This document shows, piece by piece, positions 27,616 to 36,728 of a stretch of 64,000 nucleotides of DNA (the stretch's first letter is position 1; the number at the start of each line of letters is the position of its first letter). Source of the stretch: Klebsiella michiganensis. Its GTDB lineage: Bacteria > Pseudomonadota > Gammaproteobacteria > Enterobacterales > Enterobacteriaceae. A model generated the notes under the pieces. That model did not search any database. It saw only the letters and a program-made list of their open reading frames with translations, and was not told the origin of the DNA. Both the position numbers and the translations under genes were made by a program. The stretch is taken from assembly GCA_000963575.1 (NCBI GenBank), contig CP011077.1, positions 3,596,001 through 3,660,000 on the forward strand, given 5' to 3'.

Positions 27616-27644
27616 AAAACCACCTGCCGAGGCAGGTGGTTTTT
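27616..27644. terminator. bidirectional intrinsic terminator before htpG end
   Basis: A 13-base perfect stem (AAAACCACCTGCC / GGCAGGTGGTTTT) with a two-base loop, flanked by A- and T-runs on both sides. It ends the small exported-protein gene on + and htpG on -. Confidence 0.92.
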
Positions 27645-27663
27645 GTCAGATAGTCAACCCGAC

Positions 27664-29544
27664 TTAAGAAACCAGCAGCTGGTTCATGCGGCGGATGAAC
27701 TGGTTAGGATCTTCCAGTTGACCGCGTTCGGCTAACAGCGCCTGGTCAAGCAGCAGTTCAACCCACTCGCCGAACTGCGCGTCATCCTGCGTGTCCGCCG
27801 CGCGTTTCACCAGCGCATGCTCAGGGTTAAGCTCGAAGATGTATTTCACTTCCGGCACTTCCTGGCCCGCAGCGGCAAACAATTTCGCCATCTGGGTGCT
27901 CATGTCGTTGCTGTCGGTGGTCACGATCGCCGGCGTATCTGTCAGGCGGTGAGTAAGACGTACTTCCTTCACGCGCTCGCCCAGCAGGGTTTTCACGCGA
28001 TCCACAAACGGCTCCAGGGCTTTCTCGGCTTCTTTCGCTTCTTCGGTCTCTTCGTCCGTCAGTTTATCCAGCGACTCGTCGGTCTTGCTGACTGACTGGA
28101 ACGCTTTGCCGTCGAATTCGGTCAGGTAGCTCATCATCCATTCGTCGATGCGATCGGAAAGCAGCAGAACTTCGATGCCTTTCTTACGCAGCAATTCCAG
28201 GTGCGGGCTGCTCTTCGCCGCCGCGTAGCTGTCTGCGGTGATGTAGTAAATCTTCTCCTGGCCTTCTTTCATGCGGGAGACATACTCTTCCAGCGACACG
28301 GTCTGTGCGGAGGAGTCGTTGTGCGTGGTCGCGAAGCGCAGCAGTTTAGCGATAGCTTCCTGGTTCGCGTTATCCTCCGCCGGGCCCTCTTTCAGCACGA
28401 GGCCAAAGTTTTTCCAGAAGGTCTGGTACTTCTCGGCGTCGTCTTTCGCCAGTTTGTCCAGCATCTGCAGCACGCGTTTGGTCAGCGCGCTACGCAGGTT
28501 CTGGGTCACTCGGCTGTCCTGCAGGATTTCACGGGACACGTTCAGCGGCAGATCGTTAGAATCTATCAGGCCGCGGACGAAGCGCAGGTAGTTCGGCATG
28601 AACTGCTCGGCATCGTCCATGATAAACACGCGCTGTACGTAGAGTTTCAGCCCATGCTTGTGGTCACGGTTCCACATATCCCACGGTGCCTGGGAAGGGA
28701 TGTACAGCAGGCTGGTGTACTCCTGCTTACCTTCCACGCGGTTGTGACTCCAGGAAATAGGGTCGGTAAAGTCGTGGGCGATGTGCTTGTAGAACTCTTT
28801 GTATTCGTCGTCGCTGACTTCTGATTTGCTGCGGGTCCACAGCGCCTGAGCTTTGTTGATTTTTTCCCAGCTAACGATGGTTTCACCGTCTTTTTCTTCT
28901 TGCTGTTCAATCTCAACCGGCAGAGCGATATGGTCAGAATATTTGCTGATGATGGAACGAACGCGCCAGTCGTCCAGGAACTCATCTTCACCTTCACGCA
29001 GGTGCAGCGTGATTTCGGTGCCGCGATCGGCTTTCTCGATGTCGGCCACGGTGTATTCACCCGCGCCTTCAGATTCCCAAAACACGCCCTGCTCTGCACT
29101 GGCACCGGCGGCGCGGGTGCGAACGGTGACTTTGTCCGCCACGATAAACGCGGAGTAGAAGCCTACGCCGAACTGGCCAATCAGCTGGCTGTCTTTAGCC
29201 TGGTCAGAGCCCATAGACTCGAGGAAAGCCTTGGTACCGGATTTAGCAATGGTGCCCAGATGCTCGATAACTTCATCGCGGGTCATCCCGATGCCGTTAT
29301 CGGCGATGGTCAGGGTGCGATTATCTTTATCAAAAGAGACACGAACGCGCAGTTCACCGTCACCTTCGTAAAGGCTGGCATTAGACAGGGCGCGGAAGCG
29401 CAGCTTGTCTGCCGCATCGGAGGCGTTGGAGATCAGCTCACGCAGGAAGATTTCTTTGTTTGAATACAGAGAGTGGATCATCAGGTGCAGAAGCTGTTTT
29501 ACCTCTGACTGAAAACCGCGGGTCTCTTGTCCTTTCATGGTCAT
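27664..29544 (-). CDS. htpG: molecular chaperone HtpG (bacterial Hsp90)
   Basis: A 626-residue dimeric ATP-dependent chaperone. The N-terminal GHKL ATPase domain (about 1-215) has [14 protein letters not shown] with the catalytic Glu, DNGIGM, and the lid [11 protein letters not shown]. The middle domain carries the conserved [11 protein letters not shown] with the Arg that contacts ATP, and the C-terminal dimerisation domain ends RRMNQLLVS. Two starts are possible: 29544 (MTMKGQ) with GAGG five bases away, or 29538 (MKGQ), the one usually annotated in E. coli. A heat-shock-type promoter lies just upstream. Confidence 0.97.
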   Translation of the reverse strand: MTMKGQETRGFQSEVKQLLHLMIHSLYSNKEIFLRELISNASDAADKLRFRALSNASLYEGDGELRVRVSFDKDNRTLTIADNGIGMTRDEVIEHLGTIAKSGTKAFLESMGSDQAKDSQLIGQFGVGFYSAFIVADKVTVRTRAAGASAEQGVFWESEGAGEYTVADIEKADRGTEITLHLREGEDEFLDDWRVRSIISKYSDHIALPVEIEQQEEKDGETIVSWEKINKAQALWTRSKSEVSDDEYKEFYKHIAHDFTDPISWSHNRVEGKQEYTSLLYIPSQAPWDMWNRDHKHGLKLYVQRVFIMDDAEQFMPNYLRFVRGLIDSNDLPLNVSREILQDSRVTQNLRSALTKRVLQMLDKLAKDDAEKYQTFWKNFGLVLKEGPAEDNANQEAIAKLLRFATTHNDSSAQTVSLEEYVSRMKEGQEKIYYITADSYAAAKSSPHLELLRKKGIEVLLLSDRIDEWMMSYLTEFDGKAFQSVSKTDESLDKLTDEETEEAKEAEKALEPFVDRVKTLLGERVKEVRLTHRLTDTPAIVTTDSNDMSTQMAKLFAAAGQEVPEVKYIFELNPEHALVKRAADTQDDAQFGEWVELLLDQALLAERGQLEDPNQFIRRMNQLLVS

Positions 29545-29590
29545 TGATACCTCAACAAAATCATACGGGATGAAGAAAGCGTTGAGGGGG

Positions 29591-29618
29591 ATATGGTAGC
29601 GATTTGTGCCTTTTCAAG
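29591..29618 (-). promoter_or_regulatory. sigma-32-like heat-shock promoter of htpG
   Basis: On the minus strand CTTGAAA (29618-29612) is followed after 12 bases by CTACCATAT (29599-29591), close to the sigma-32 consensus CTTGAAA, about 13 bases, CCCCATNT. htpG is a known heat-shock gene. The -10 match is partial. Confidence 0.65.
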
Positions 29619-29642
29619 CGGAGGAGGCAAAAACCTCCTCCG
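29619..29642. terminator. hairpin between recR and htpG
   Basis: CGGAGGAGG and CCTCCTCCG form a perfect 9-base stem with a six-base loop five bases after the recR stop. No T-run follows on the minus strand, so termination of recR may be partial; the hairpin directly precedes the htpG promoter. Confidence 0.55.
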
Positions 29643-29647
29643 GACGA

Positions 29648-30253
29648 TTAAAAATTAATCTTATGGCGGCCGACCAGCGAGTGCGAGAGCGTGGTGCCAT
29701 CCACCATTTCCAGCTCGCCGCCCACCGGAACACCGTGAGCGATACGGCTGGCTTCAACGCCGTACTGGGCACAGAGTTCGGCAATGTAGTTCGCCGTAGC
29801 CTCGCCCTCCACCGTTGGGTTGGTGGCGAGAATAACTTCTTTCATCGGCTCGCTGGCAAGACGGTGTTCAAGGCGATCGAGCCCGATGTCGTTCGGGCCG
29901 ATGCCGTCCAGCGGCGACAGGTGCCCCATCAGCACAAAATAGCGGCCTGAGAACTGGCCGGTTTGCTCGATGGCGTGAATATCCGCCGGGCTTTCCACCA
30001 CGCAAATCTGGCCGTTTTCCTGGCGACGTGGGTTGGAGCAAATGGAGCAAACTTCCTGCTCGGTGAAGGTACGGCAATCCGCACAGTGGCCAATCTCGGA
30101 CATGGCGCGGGTCAGCGCCTGAGCCAGACGCATACCGCCGCTGCGGTCGCGCTGCAGCAGGGCAAACGCCATACGCTGGGCAGATTTCGGGCCAACGCCG
30201 GGCAGGCAGCGCAGGGATTCCATAAGGGCTGAGAGTAAAGGACTGGTTTGCAT
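29648..30253 (-). CDS. recR: recombination mediator RecR
   Basis: A 201-residue protein, identical in length to E. coli RecR, that helps RecFO load RecA at gaps. Order of parts: helix-hairpin-helix [15 protein letters not shown], a C4 zinc finger [21 protein letters not shown], and a Toprim domain with [15 protein letters not shown] and [15 protein letters not shown]. In E. coli it is the last gene of dnaX-ybaB-recR. Here a pirin gene and a LysR gene separate it from ybaB by about 2 kb, so it must be expressed from its own or the pirin promoter. Confidence 0.97.
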   Translation of the reverse strand: MQTSPLLSALMESLRCLPGVGPKSAQRMAFALLQRDRSGGMRLAQALTRAMSEIGHCADCRTFTEQEVCSICSNPRRQENGQICVVESPADIHAIEQTGQFSGRYFVLMGHLSPLDGIGPNDIGLDRLEHRLASEPMKEVILATNPTVEGEATANYIAELCAQYGVEASRIAHGVPVGGELEMVDGTTLSHSLVGRHKINF

Positions 30254-30356
30254 CGCTCGGGCTTGTGAGAAAAAAGTGGGCTATAGCCTAACATTAGCCC
30301 TGCGGATGGGTATAGGAAAAGATATCCCCCGCACGATGGCTCGCCGGGGGAAAAGT

Positions 30357-31226
30357 TTACGCGATGTCTTTGCCGAAACGGCCCTGATTAAAATCATCGA
30401 TGGCCTGATGAATTTCCTCTTTGGTGTTCATCACGAACGGGCCGTGACCAACCACCGGCTCATTCAGAGGCTCGCCGCTAAGCAGCAGAACCACCGCGTC
30501 ATTATTGGCCTCAAGGGTCACGCTGTCGCCTTTAGCATCCAGCACCACCAGCTGCGCTTCGCGCGCCACCTCTTCACCGTTGACCAGTACCGTGCCTTTC
30601 AGCACAACCAGCGCCGTGTTCCAGCCGTCTTTCACCGCCAGCTGAGTGACGCCCTGCGGGGTCAGACGCATATCCCAGATGCTCATAGGCGAGAAAGTCC
30701 GGGCCGGGCCTTTGGTCCCGTTAAACTCACCGGCAATCACCCGAACCTTACCGGCATTGTCCGGCAAATCGGCCACCGGAATATCAGCGTCGGTAATCGG
30801 CTGGTAGCCAGGCGCGGTCATTTTGTCTTTTGCAGGCAGGTTGACCCACAGCTGTACCATCTCCAGGCTGCCGCCCGCTTCGCTAAATGCAGGAGAATGA
30901 TATTCCTCATGCAGGATCCCGCTCCCGGCGGTCATCCACTGCACGTCCCCCGGGCCAATAACGCCGCCGTTGCCTGCATTATCGCGGTGGGCGACTTCGC
31001 CTTTGTAGACGATGGTGACGGTTTCAAAGCCGCGATGCGGGTGCTGATCCACGCCGCGCTGGCCTTTATTGCTCGGCTTAAATTCCGCCGGACCCGCATA
31101 GTCCAGCAGCAGGAACGGGCTAAGCTGCTCGGCAAATTTTGAGTACGAAAACAGCGAACGAACCGGGAAACCATCCCCCACCCAGTGGGAAGCCGGTGCG
31201 GTATAAACGCCAAGAATTGATTTCAT
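30357..31226 (-). CDS. pirin family protein (bicupin)
   Basis: A 289-residue cupin protein starting at ATG 31226 with a GGAGAGGA element nine bases upstream. The metal site of the first cupin is visible as DQHPHRGFETVTIVYKGEV with conserved His, plus GVIGPGDVQWMTAGSGILHEE; the pirin C-terminal domain follows from about 170. Some pirins have quercetin 2,3-dioxygenase activity; others regulate transcription or metabolism. It is divergent from a LysR gene with 108 bases between, a common pirin-LysR arrangement. Confidence 0.9.
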   Translation of the reverse strand: MKSILGVYTAPASHWVGDGFPVRSLFSYSKFAEQLSPFLLLDYAGPAEFKPSNKGQRGVDQHPHRGFETVTIVYKGEVAHRDNAGNGGVIGPGDVQWMTAGSGILHEEYHSPAFSEAGGSLEMVQLWVNLPAKDKMTAPGYQPITDADIPVADLPDNAGKVRVIAGEFNGTKGPARTFSPMSIWDMRLTPQGVTQLAVKDGWNTALVVLKGTVLVNGEEVAREAQLVVLDAKGDSVTLEANNDAVVLLLSGEPLNEPVVGHGPFVMNTKEEIHQAIDDFNQGRFGKDIA

Positions 31227-31334
31227 GATCCTCTCCAAAAGGGATGTTTCTGATGGGATAAAGCTTACCCGTCAGACGCTCAGCCCGGTAGAGTGCTAAA
31301 GTAGACTCAGTGTTCCATAAACAGGACAATACAA

Positions 31335-32243
31335 ATGCAGGACTTGAACGACCTGTGGTACTTCGTGCAGGTGGTGGACAATGGTGGTTTTTCACCCGCC
31401 AGCCGGGTTGTCGGTATTCCAAAATCCCGCCTGAGCCGCCGCATTGCGCTGCTGGAAGAACGGCTTGAAACCCGCCTGCTGCAGCGCTCGACTCGCAGCT
31501 TCACGGTGACCGAAGCCGGGCAGATCTTCTACCGCCACTGCAAAGCGATGATGATCGAAGCTGAAGCGGCGCAGGAAGCCATCGACACGCTAAAGTCAGA
31601 GCCGAGAGGGCTGATCCGCCTCACCTGCCCGATAGCGCTGCTGCATGTCCATGTGGGCGATATGCTGGCGCGCTTTATGCGCCTTTATCCGCAGATTGTT
31701 ATTCAGCTCGAGGAAACCAACCGCCGCGTGGATGTGCTGAACGAAAACGTTGATCTGGCAATTCGCGTGCGGCCTTTACCGCTGGAAGACAGCGATCTGG
31801 TGATGCGCAAGCTGGCCACCCGCAGCATGTGTCTGGTTGCCAGCCCGGACCTGGTCGCCCGCCAGGGTATGCCTGGGGCCCCCACAGATCTTGCTCACTG
31901 GCCAAGCCTGGCGCTGGACAAGCCGCAGCAAACCTACCGCTGGTGTCTGTTTGGCCCCGAACAGCAAGAAGTGATCGTTCACCACAGGCCCCGTTTTGTT
32001 ACGACGGATATGATAGCCCTGCGCACCGCGGCGCTTAACGGTATTGGCGTCGTGCAGCTCCCGAAGCTAATGCTTAATGACGCGCTGGCGCTGGGAAAGC
32101 TGGTTCACGTTCTGCCTGAATGGCGAGCCAGAATGGAGATTGTGCATGTGGTCTTCCCTTCACGGCGAGGGCAATTACCGGCGGTGCGGGCGTTGATTGA
32201 TTTTCTGGCGGAGAGCTATCAGGCGCTGGACGAAGAGGAGTAA
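31335..32243 (+). CDS. LysR-family transcriptional regulator
   Basis: A 302-residue LysR-type regulator. The N-terminal HTH is FVQVVDNGGFSPASRVVGIPKSRLSRRI followed by the linker helix LLEERLETRLLQRSTRSF. The effector-binding domain (about 90-295) resembles the CrgA/YafC/DsdC-like subgroup with HVHVGDMLARFMRLYP and RVDVLNENVDLAIRVR. It faces the pirin gene and probably controls it, either repressing or activating on an unknown signal. It ends in a hairpin shared with ybaB. Confidence 0.9.
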   Translation: MQDLNDLWYFVQVVDNGGFSPASRVVGIPKSRLSRRIALLEERLETRLLQRSTRSFTVTEAGQIFYRHCKAMMIEAEAAQEAIDTLKSEPRGLIRLTCPIALLHVHVGDMLARFMRLYPQIVIQLEETNRRVDVLNENVDLAIRVRPLPLEDSDLVMRKLATRSMCLVASPDLVARQGMPGAPTDLAHWPSLALDKPQQTYRWCLFGPEQQEVIVHHRPRFVTTDMIALRTAALNGIGVVQLPKLMLNDALALGKLVHVLPEWRARMEIVHVVFPSRRGQLPAVRALIDFLAESYQALDEEE

Positions 32244-32247
32244 AACG

Positions 32248-32271
32248 GCCTTCTCCCGGGAGGGAGAAGGC
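32248..32271. terminator. bidirectional hairpin between LysR gene and ybaB
   Basis: A 10-base perfect stem (GCCTTCTCCC / GGGAGAAGGC) with a four-base loop lies between the convergent ends. On the minus strand it is followed by CGTTTTACT, a weak T-run that would end dnaX-ybaB transcription before reaching the recR region. Confidence 0.65.
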
Positions 32272-32280
32272 GGGAAAGCA

Positions 32281-32610
32281 TCAGAATGGCATTTTAAAGC
32301 CCGGTGGCAGCTGCATACCGCTGGAGACGCCGGCCATTTTTTCTTTCTGCGCTTCACCGATACGGCGAGCGGCATCGTTGAAGGCTGCGGCAACCAGGTC
32401 TTCAACCATCTCTTTGTCGTCTTCCATCAGGCTTGGGTCGATTTCGACACGGCGGCAGTTGTGTGCCCCGTTGATGGTCACTTTCACCAGGCCCGCGCCG
32501 GACTCGCCGGTGACTTCCATGTTGGCGATTTCTTCCTGAGCCTGGGCCATTTTTTCCTGCATCTGCTGGGCCTGCTTCATCAGGTTACCCAGACCGCCTT
32601 TTCCAAACAT
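32281..32610 (-). CDS. ybaB: nucleoid-associated protein YbaB/EbfC
   Basis: A 109-residue DNA-binding protein with the tweezer-like fold: a Met/Gln-rich N-terminal helix ([20 protein letters not shown]), a central sheet [20 protein letters not shown] and a C-terminal helix ([21 protein letters not shown]). It coats DNA and is thought to influence gene expression and replication. It follows dnaX by 87 bases on the same strand. The partner recR, normally next, has been separated. Confidence 0.95.
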   Translation of the reverse strand: MFGKGGLGNLMKQAQQMQEKMAQAQEEIANMEVTGESGAGLVKVTINGAHNCRRVEIDPSLMEDDKEMVEDLVAAAFNDAARRIGEAQKEKMAGVSSGMQLPPGFKMPF

Positions 32611-32697
32611 AATCTTCTCTCTTTCATCGGGCCAGCCCTCGCAGAATGCGAGAGTGGCTATCAGGGTTTCACACTATGCCGCGCAAAACGAGGCATA

Positions 32698-34626
32698 TCA
32701 AACAGGGCGAATACTATCTTCATCCAGCTCTGCATCAAAGAACCTTTGCAGAGTCTGAATATTGCTGTCGTTGCTCATCGCCTCGCGCGCCTGTGCCAGC
32801 TTCTCTTCGTAGATAGCCTGACGCCACTCAAGCGGCGTGCGGCGCGCCAGATTCTCATCTTCAATAATAGTCAGTTCTATCGCTTCGCCATGGCGCGAAC
32901 TCATGGCATCTGACAGCGTTTTTTGCGCCGAGGGCGAATTCAGGTGACGCTGACCCGGACGCAAATGCAGACAAACCCGATTGCCGTCCACCTCTTTCCA
33001 GGCGTTAAGCGCCAGCTGTTGCACCAGTTTTGGCAGCACCAGTTGATTGATTTCCGCCGCCCATTCGTCGCGCTCAATAGCCTCTTCGGCCAGTTTCTGC
33101 GCCAGCTCTGGCGTTTTTTCATGCTCGAGCGCTTTTTTCAGCGCCTTGGGCGTAGCTACCGGCTCAGGGGCGACTTCCGTCGGATTTTGTGCCTTCCAGC
33201 GATAAGCTTCAGGCTTCGCCGGTTTTTCCAGCGCCGATGGCGCAGGGCGCGCCTGAACGCGTTCGGTCACCGAGGCCAAACGTTCCAGCGCGGAGCTTTT
33301 TGCCGGCCGCGCTAGTCGTTGCGCTGCCGGCTCATTCTTTTTTGCTTTATCAGCCTCCTGCTGGCGCATCAGTTGGCTGCGCGCCTGAAGGATTTGGCTG
33401 GTGGCGTCCGGCAGCGGAGGGGCTTCCCTGTCCGGCGGCGGGGCCGCCTGCTGCGGCCTTGCTGCTGGCGGGTGCGAAACCGGATTCACCACCGGAATGC
33501 TTGCCGCCTGGCGGGGCACTTCCGGCTCAGGCAGCGGCTTGCGCGGATGGAAAGCCAGCGCGCGCAGCAGCGTCATTTCTACGCCCATTCGGCGATCCGG
33601 CGCCCACGGCAGCTCTTTGCGGCCAATCAACAGCGTCTGGTAATAAAGCTGCACGTCGGCAGGCGGAACAACGCGGGCAAGCTCGCGCATACGCTGTTCG
33701 ATGGCCGCCATATCGCTGCCAAGGGCAGACGGAGAAAGCTGCACCATCGCCACGCGGTGCAGCAGGGCGGACATTTCTACCAACAGCGCTTCCCACTCCA
33801 CGCCACGCGAGGCCGCGTCGTTCAACAACGCCATTACGCGCTGGCCGTCGGCCTGAACGACAGCTTCAATTAGCGACAGCGCCTGGTCATCATCAAGGGT
33901 GCCAAGCATCGCACTGACTGCCGCAGTGGTAACCTGCCCGTCGCCGCTGGCAATCGCCTGGTCGGTCAGGCTTAGCGCATCGCGCAGGCTGCCGTCCGCC
34001 GCGCGGGCTAACAGCTGCAGCGCTCGGGGTTCGCTCACGACCTTTTCTTCACCAAGAATGTGCTCCAACTGATGGCGGATCTGTTCGACATCCAGCGCTT
34101 TCAGGTGGAATTGCAGGCAGCGGGAAAGAATGGTCACCGGCAGCTTTTGCGGATCGGTGGTGGCCAGCAGGAATTTTACGTGCGGAGGCGGCTCTTCCAG
34201 CGTCTTAAGCAGCGCGTTAAAGCTGTGGCGCGAGAGCATGTGTACTTCGTCGATAAGGTAGACTTTAAAGCGGCCACGCGCGGGGGCGTACTGCACGTTG
34301 TCCAGCAGATCGCGGGTATCTTCTACTTTGGTGCGCGAGGCGGCGTCTATCTCAATCAGGTCGACAAAGCGGCCCTGTTCTATTTCACGGCAGTTATCGC
34401 AGACGCCACACGGGGTTGCGGTAATACCGGTTTCACAATTCAGTCCTTTCGCCAGCAGACGAGCGATTGAGGTTTTCCCCACACCTCGGGTGCCGGAAAA
34501 AAGGTACGCATGGTGGATGCGGCCCAGCGACAAACCATTAGCCAGCGCGGTCAGTACGTGTTGCTGGCCGACAACATCAGCAAAAGTTTGTGGGCGCCAT
34601 TTGCGGGCTAAGACCTGGTAGCTCAT
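32698..34626 (-). CDS. dnaX: DNA polymerase III subunits tau and gamma
   Basis: A 642-residue clamp-loader ATPase. Walker A is SGTRGVGKTS near residue 45-52, then the zinc-binding Cys set CETGITATPCGVCDNC, Walker B LIDEVHMLS, sensor 1 LLATTDPQKLPVTILSR and sensor 2 GSLRDALSL. A Pro/Ala/Gln-rich linker (about 365-430) leads to domains IV-V, which bind DnaB and the alpha subunit. The full product is tau; a -1 frameshift at codon 430 gives gamma. It heads dnaX-ybaB. Confidence 0.97.
   Translation of the reverse strand: MSYQVLARKWRPQTFADVVGQQHVLTALANGLSLGRIHHAYLFSGTRGVGKTSIARLLAKGLNCETGITATPCGVCDNCREIEQGRFVDLIEIDAASRTKVEDTRDLLDNVQYAPARGRFKVYLIDEVHMLSRHSFNALLKTLEEPPPHVKFLLATTDPQKLPVTILSRCLQFHLKALDVEQIRHQLEHILGEEKVVSEPRALQLLARAADGSLRDALSLTDQAIASGDGQVTTAAVSAMLGTLDDDQALSLIEAVVQADGQRVMALLNDAASRGVEWEALLVEMSALLHRVAMVQLSPSALGSDMAAIEQRMRELARVVPPADVQLYYQTLLIGRKELPWAPDRRMGVEMTLLRALAFHPRKPLPEPEVPRQAASIPVVNPVSHPPAARPQQAAPPPDREAPPLPDATSQILQARSQLMRQQEADKAKKNEPAAQRLARPAKSSALERLASVTERVQARPAPSALEKPAKPEAYRWKAQNPTEVAPEPVATPKALKKALEHEKTPELAQKLAEEAIERDEWAAEINQLVLPKLVQQLALNAWKEVDGNRVCLHLRPGQRHLNSPSAQKTLSDAMSSRHGEAIELTIIEDENLARRTPLEWRQAIYEEKLAQAREAMSNDSNIQTLQRFFDAELDEDSIRPV
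33332..33343 (-). other. dnaX: programmed -1 frameshift site in dnaX (gamma subunit)
   Basis: The slippery A-AAA-AAG lies at 33343-33337 in frame at codons 429-430. After the slip come GAA and TGA (33334-33332), giving a 431-residue gamma, the E. coli length. AGGAGG lies about 10 bases upstream as the internal Shine-Dalgarno stimulator, and a GC-rich stem (CCGGC...GCCGG) follows downstream. All three E. coli elements are thus present. Confidence 0.93.
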
Positions 34627-34681
34627 CTGGAGTTAGGCTCTGGTTCGCGGGAAAGGTGAATCGAGGGGGTAATGCTAACAT

Positions 34682-34865
34682 AAGCCCCGCCCGATGGGCG
34701 AGGCCTGTGATATCTGACTGTAGATTGGCGCTTTAAAAGCATTCTCTTCGCTTTAAAAAGACAAAGGATATGAACTTTTAACTTGCCCCAACGCCTAAAA
34801 ACCACGTTTTTTGGGCGTTTGTCTCTGAACGAAAGCCCGGCTCGATAGGCGAGCGAGGCTTGTCA
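34682..34865. repeat. apt-dnaX intergenic region with two similar hairpins
   Basis: Two GC-rich hairpins of similar sequence flank the interval: around 34683-34703 (GCCCCGCCC-GAT-GGGCGAGGC) and 34835-34859 (GCCCGGCTCG...CGAGCGAGGC). Between them AACGCCTAAAAAC pairs imperfectly with GTTTTTTGGGCGTT (34790-34819). They look like extragenic repeat or mRNA-end hairpins of apt. No coding sequence is seen in the 261 bases. Confidence 0.5.
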
Positions 34866-34887
34866 CTGTATGGCAATAGAGGTGAAC

Positions 34888-35439
34888 TTAGTGGCCCGGG
34901 AAAGGCACAAGGCAGAAGCTTTTCACGCCCATGTTTTCCAGGCGCTGCTCGCCGCCAAGGTCAAACAGGTTGATAACGAAAGCGGCATCGGTCACTTCAC
35001 CGCCGAGACGACGAATCAGTTTCACCGTCGCTTCAATGGTGCCGCCGGTTGCCAGCAGATCGTCCACCACCAGCACTTTATCGCCCGGTTTGATGGCATC
35101 TACGTGGATTTCAAGGCTGTCGGTGCCGTATTCCAGCTCGTAGCTTTCGGCGATGGTTTCACGCGGCAGTTTCCGTGGTTTACGCACCGGGATGAACCCA
35201 ACGCCCAGCTCCAGCGCAACCGGGGCGCCAAACAGGAAGCCACGCGCTTCGGTACCCACCACTTTGGTGATCCCGGCGTCTTTGAAACGAGAAACTAACA
35301 GCGCAATGCTGGTGGCATATGCTTTCGGATCTTCCAGCAAGCTGGTCACGTCACGGAACAGAATTCCTGGTTTTGGGTAATCAGGAACGCTTTTAATGCT
35401 GTTTTTGAGATATTCAAGCTGCTGCGCAGTCGCGGTCAT
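34888..35439 (-). CDS. apt: adenine phosphoribosyltransferase
   Basis: A 183-residue type I phosphoribosyltransferase that makes AMP from adenine and PRPP. The PRPP-binding loop is [13 protein letters not shown] (about 123-135); the N-terminal part has [22 protein letters not shown] [18 protein letters not shown], and the hood contains [15 protein letters not shown]. Length equals E. coli Apt. It lies upstream of dnaX on the same strand, 261 bases away. Confidence 0.97.
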   Translation of the reverse strand: MTATAQQLEYLKNSIKSVPDYPKPGILFRDVTSLLEDPKAYATSIALLVSRFKDAGITKVVGTEARGFLFGAPVALELGVGFIPVRKPRKLPRETIAESYELEYGTDSLEIHVDAIKPGDKVLVVDDLLATGGTIEATVKLIRRLGGEVTDAAFVINLFDLGGEQRLENMGVKSFCLVPFPGH

Positions 35440-35590
35440 CGGTTTATGCCTGCTAAAAACATGATACTAAACAGAGTACCTGTGGGTTCAAATGTGAACC
35501 ACTGGTTAACGGTTAACCAGCTGTACCCGTGCTCGAAAACGCTCGAATTTACTGGCTGGACGCGACAATTGCAACAGCTTCTGCTGCGGT

Positions 35591-35968
35591 TTATCGCTTT
35601 TGTTGTGCTTCATCAACCACCGGAATGCGCCACATAAAGATCAGCAGCGCACAAAGTATCACCAGCAGCAAAATTCTAACCCACACTATCTTCACCAGCC
35701 ACAGCGAAATCGCGAAGGTGACGAGAATAAACAGGATAGCTTTTGGCTTAGATCCGCGGGGCATCGCGCGGTGCATTTGCCAGTGCCGCAGATAGCTGCC
35801 AAACCATGAACGGTAGAGCAGCCAGTGGTGAAAACGCGGCGATGAACGGGCGAAACACCACGCGGCCAGCAGCAAAAAAGGCGTGGTCGGCAACAGCGGT
35901 AATATCACGCCCAGCGTCGCAAGCACTACCGCCAGCCAGCCGATGATGAGTAGAATAAGACGCTTCAT
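35591..35968 (-). CDS. ybaN: inner-membrane protein YbaN (DUF454)
   Basis: A 125-residue protein of the DUF454 family with three hydrophobic segments: LILLIIGWLAVVLATLGVILPLL at the start, and two near the C-terminus (ILFILVTFAISLWLVKIVWV, LLVILCALLIFMW). The family motif LPTTPFLLLAAWCFARSSPRFHHWL is intact. Function is unknown. It is divergent from priC with 35 bases between the start codons. Confidence 0.92.
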   Translation of the reverse strand: MKRLILLIIGWLAVVLATLGVILPLLPTTPFLLLAAWCFARSSPRFHHWLLYRSWFGSYLRHWQMHRAMPRGSKPKAILFILVTFAISLWLVKIVWVRILLLVILCALLIFMWRIPVVDEAQQKR

Positions 35969-36003
35969 GCTGTAACCTCTGACAATCCCTGGAGAGCCAT
36001 TTT

Positions 36004-36540
36004 GTGAAAACCGCTTCGCTGTTACAAGCCCTGGAAACTCGGGTCGCCGAGCTGGCCGCCGCCGTTGAGCCGGTCGCCCTCCTTCGGGCAGGCCAGGCGC
36101 GCTTCGACCGCAAGCTCTTCCATACCCATAGCACGCAGCTGAAAGATTATCTCCATGAAGCTCAGGCTAATCTCGCCCAGCTTCAGCTCAGCGTCAGCCA
36201 CGGTAAAACGGACCAGGTGGCATTTATCGCCGAAAAGCTGGTGGCGCAGATTGCCGCGCTGCAGCGGGAATTAGCCACCGCACATTTACGTCAAAGCGAG
36301 CCGCCGCAAAAGGTGCAGGAAAACTTGTACGAAAAGCTGGCCACCCATCAGGATTACGAACGCAGGCTGCTGGCGATGGTGAGCGATCGCGAAAGTCAGC
36401 TTTCACTGCAAACCACGCTCGCCGGCCAGCAAAAGCTTCAGCGTGAACTGGCCGCGCTGGAAGGCCGCCTGCAGCGCTGCCGTCAGGCGCTGACTCGCAT
36501 AGAAAAAGCTATTGAAAGACGTGAGCGCGGGCTGAGTTAA
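36004..36540 (+). CDS. priC: primosomal replication protein PriC
   Basis: A 178-residue helical protein that reloads DnaB at stalled forks independently of PriA. It has the family layout: ARFDRKLFHTHSTQLKDYL near residue 37, a variable middle, and a basic C-terminal region (HQDYERRLLAMVSDRE, LEGRLQRCRQALTRIEKAIERRERG). It is compact and mostly coiled helices. The variable middle is less conserved than in most core genes here. It is followed 20 bases later by ybaM. Confidence 0.9.
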   Translation: MKTASLLQALETRVAELAAAVEPVALLRAGQARFDRKLFHTHSTQLKDYLHEAQANLAQLQLSVSHGKTDQVAFIAEKLVAQIAALQRELATAHLRQSEPPQKVQENLYEKLATHQDYERRLLAMVSDRESQLSLQTTLAGQQKLQRELAALEGRLQRCRQALTRIEKAIERRERGLS

Positions 36541-36560
36541 CCCCAAAATAAGGAGCAAGA

Positions 36561-36728
36561 ATGTCGCTGGATAACGCCCCGGACGAGGTCAAACTGGCCG
36601 TCGATTTAATCATGCTGCTGGAGCAGCACCAGATCCCAACGGACACCGTCCTTGCGGCGCTGGACATTGTCCGTCAGGATTTTCTGCGTAAGCAGCGGAA
36701 AGCACACACGCCCCCCGCCGGCGACTAA
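36561..36728 (+). CDS. ybaM: small protein YbaM (RsmS-like, DUF2496)
   Basis: A 55-residue protein starting at ATG 36561 with AAGGAG nine bases upstream. It begins [20 protein letters not shown] and continues [18 protein letters not shown], matching E. coli YbaM (53 residues) until a diverged tail. Relatives in Pectobacterium and Serratia (RsmS) affect secondary metabolism and virulence regulation. It forms a pair with priC and its last four bases overlap the end of convergent mscK. Confidence 0.9.
   Translation: MSLDNAPDEVKLAVDLIMLLEQHQIPTDTVLAALDIVRQDFLRKQRKAHTPPAGD

Noticed and set aside
28201..28824. Open frame antisense to htpG (about 200 codons)
   Set aside because: It is a reading-frame shadow of the highly expressed htpG gene without its own start signal or domain.
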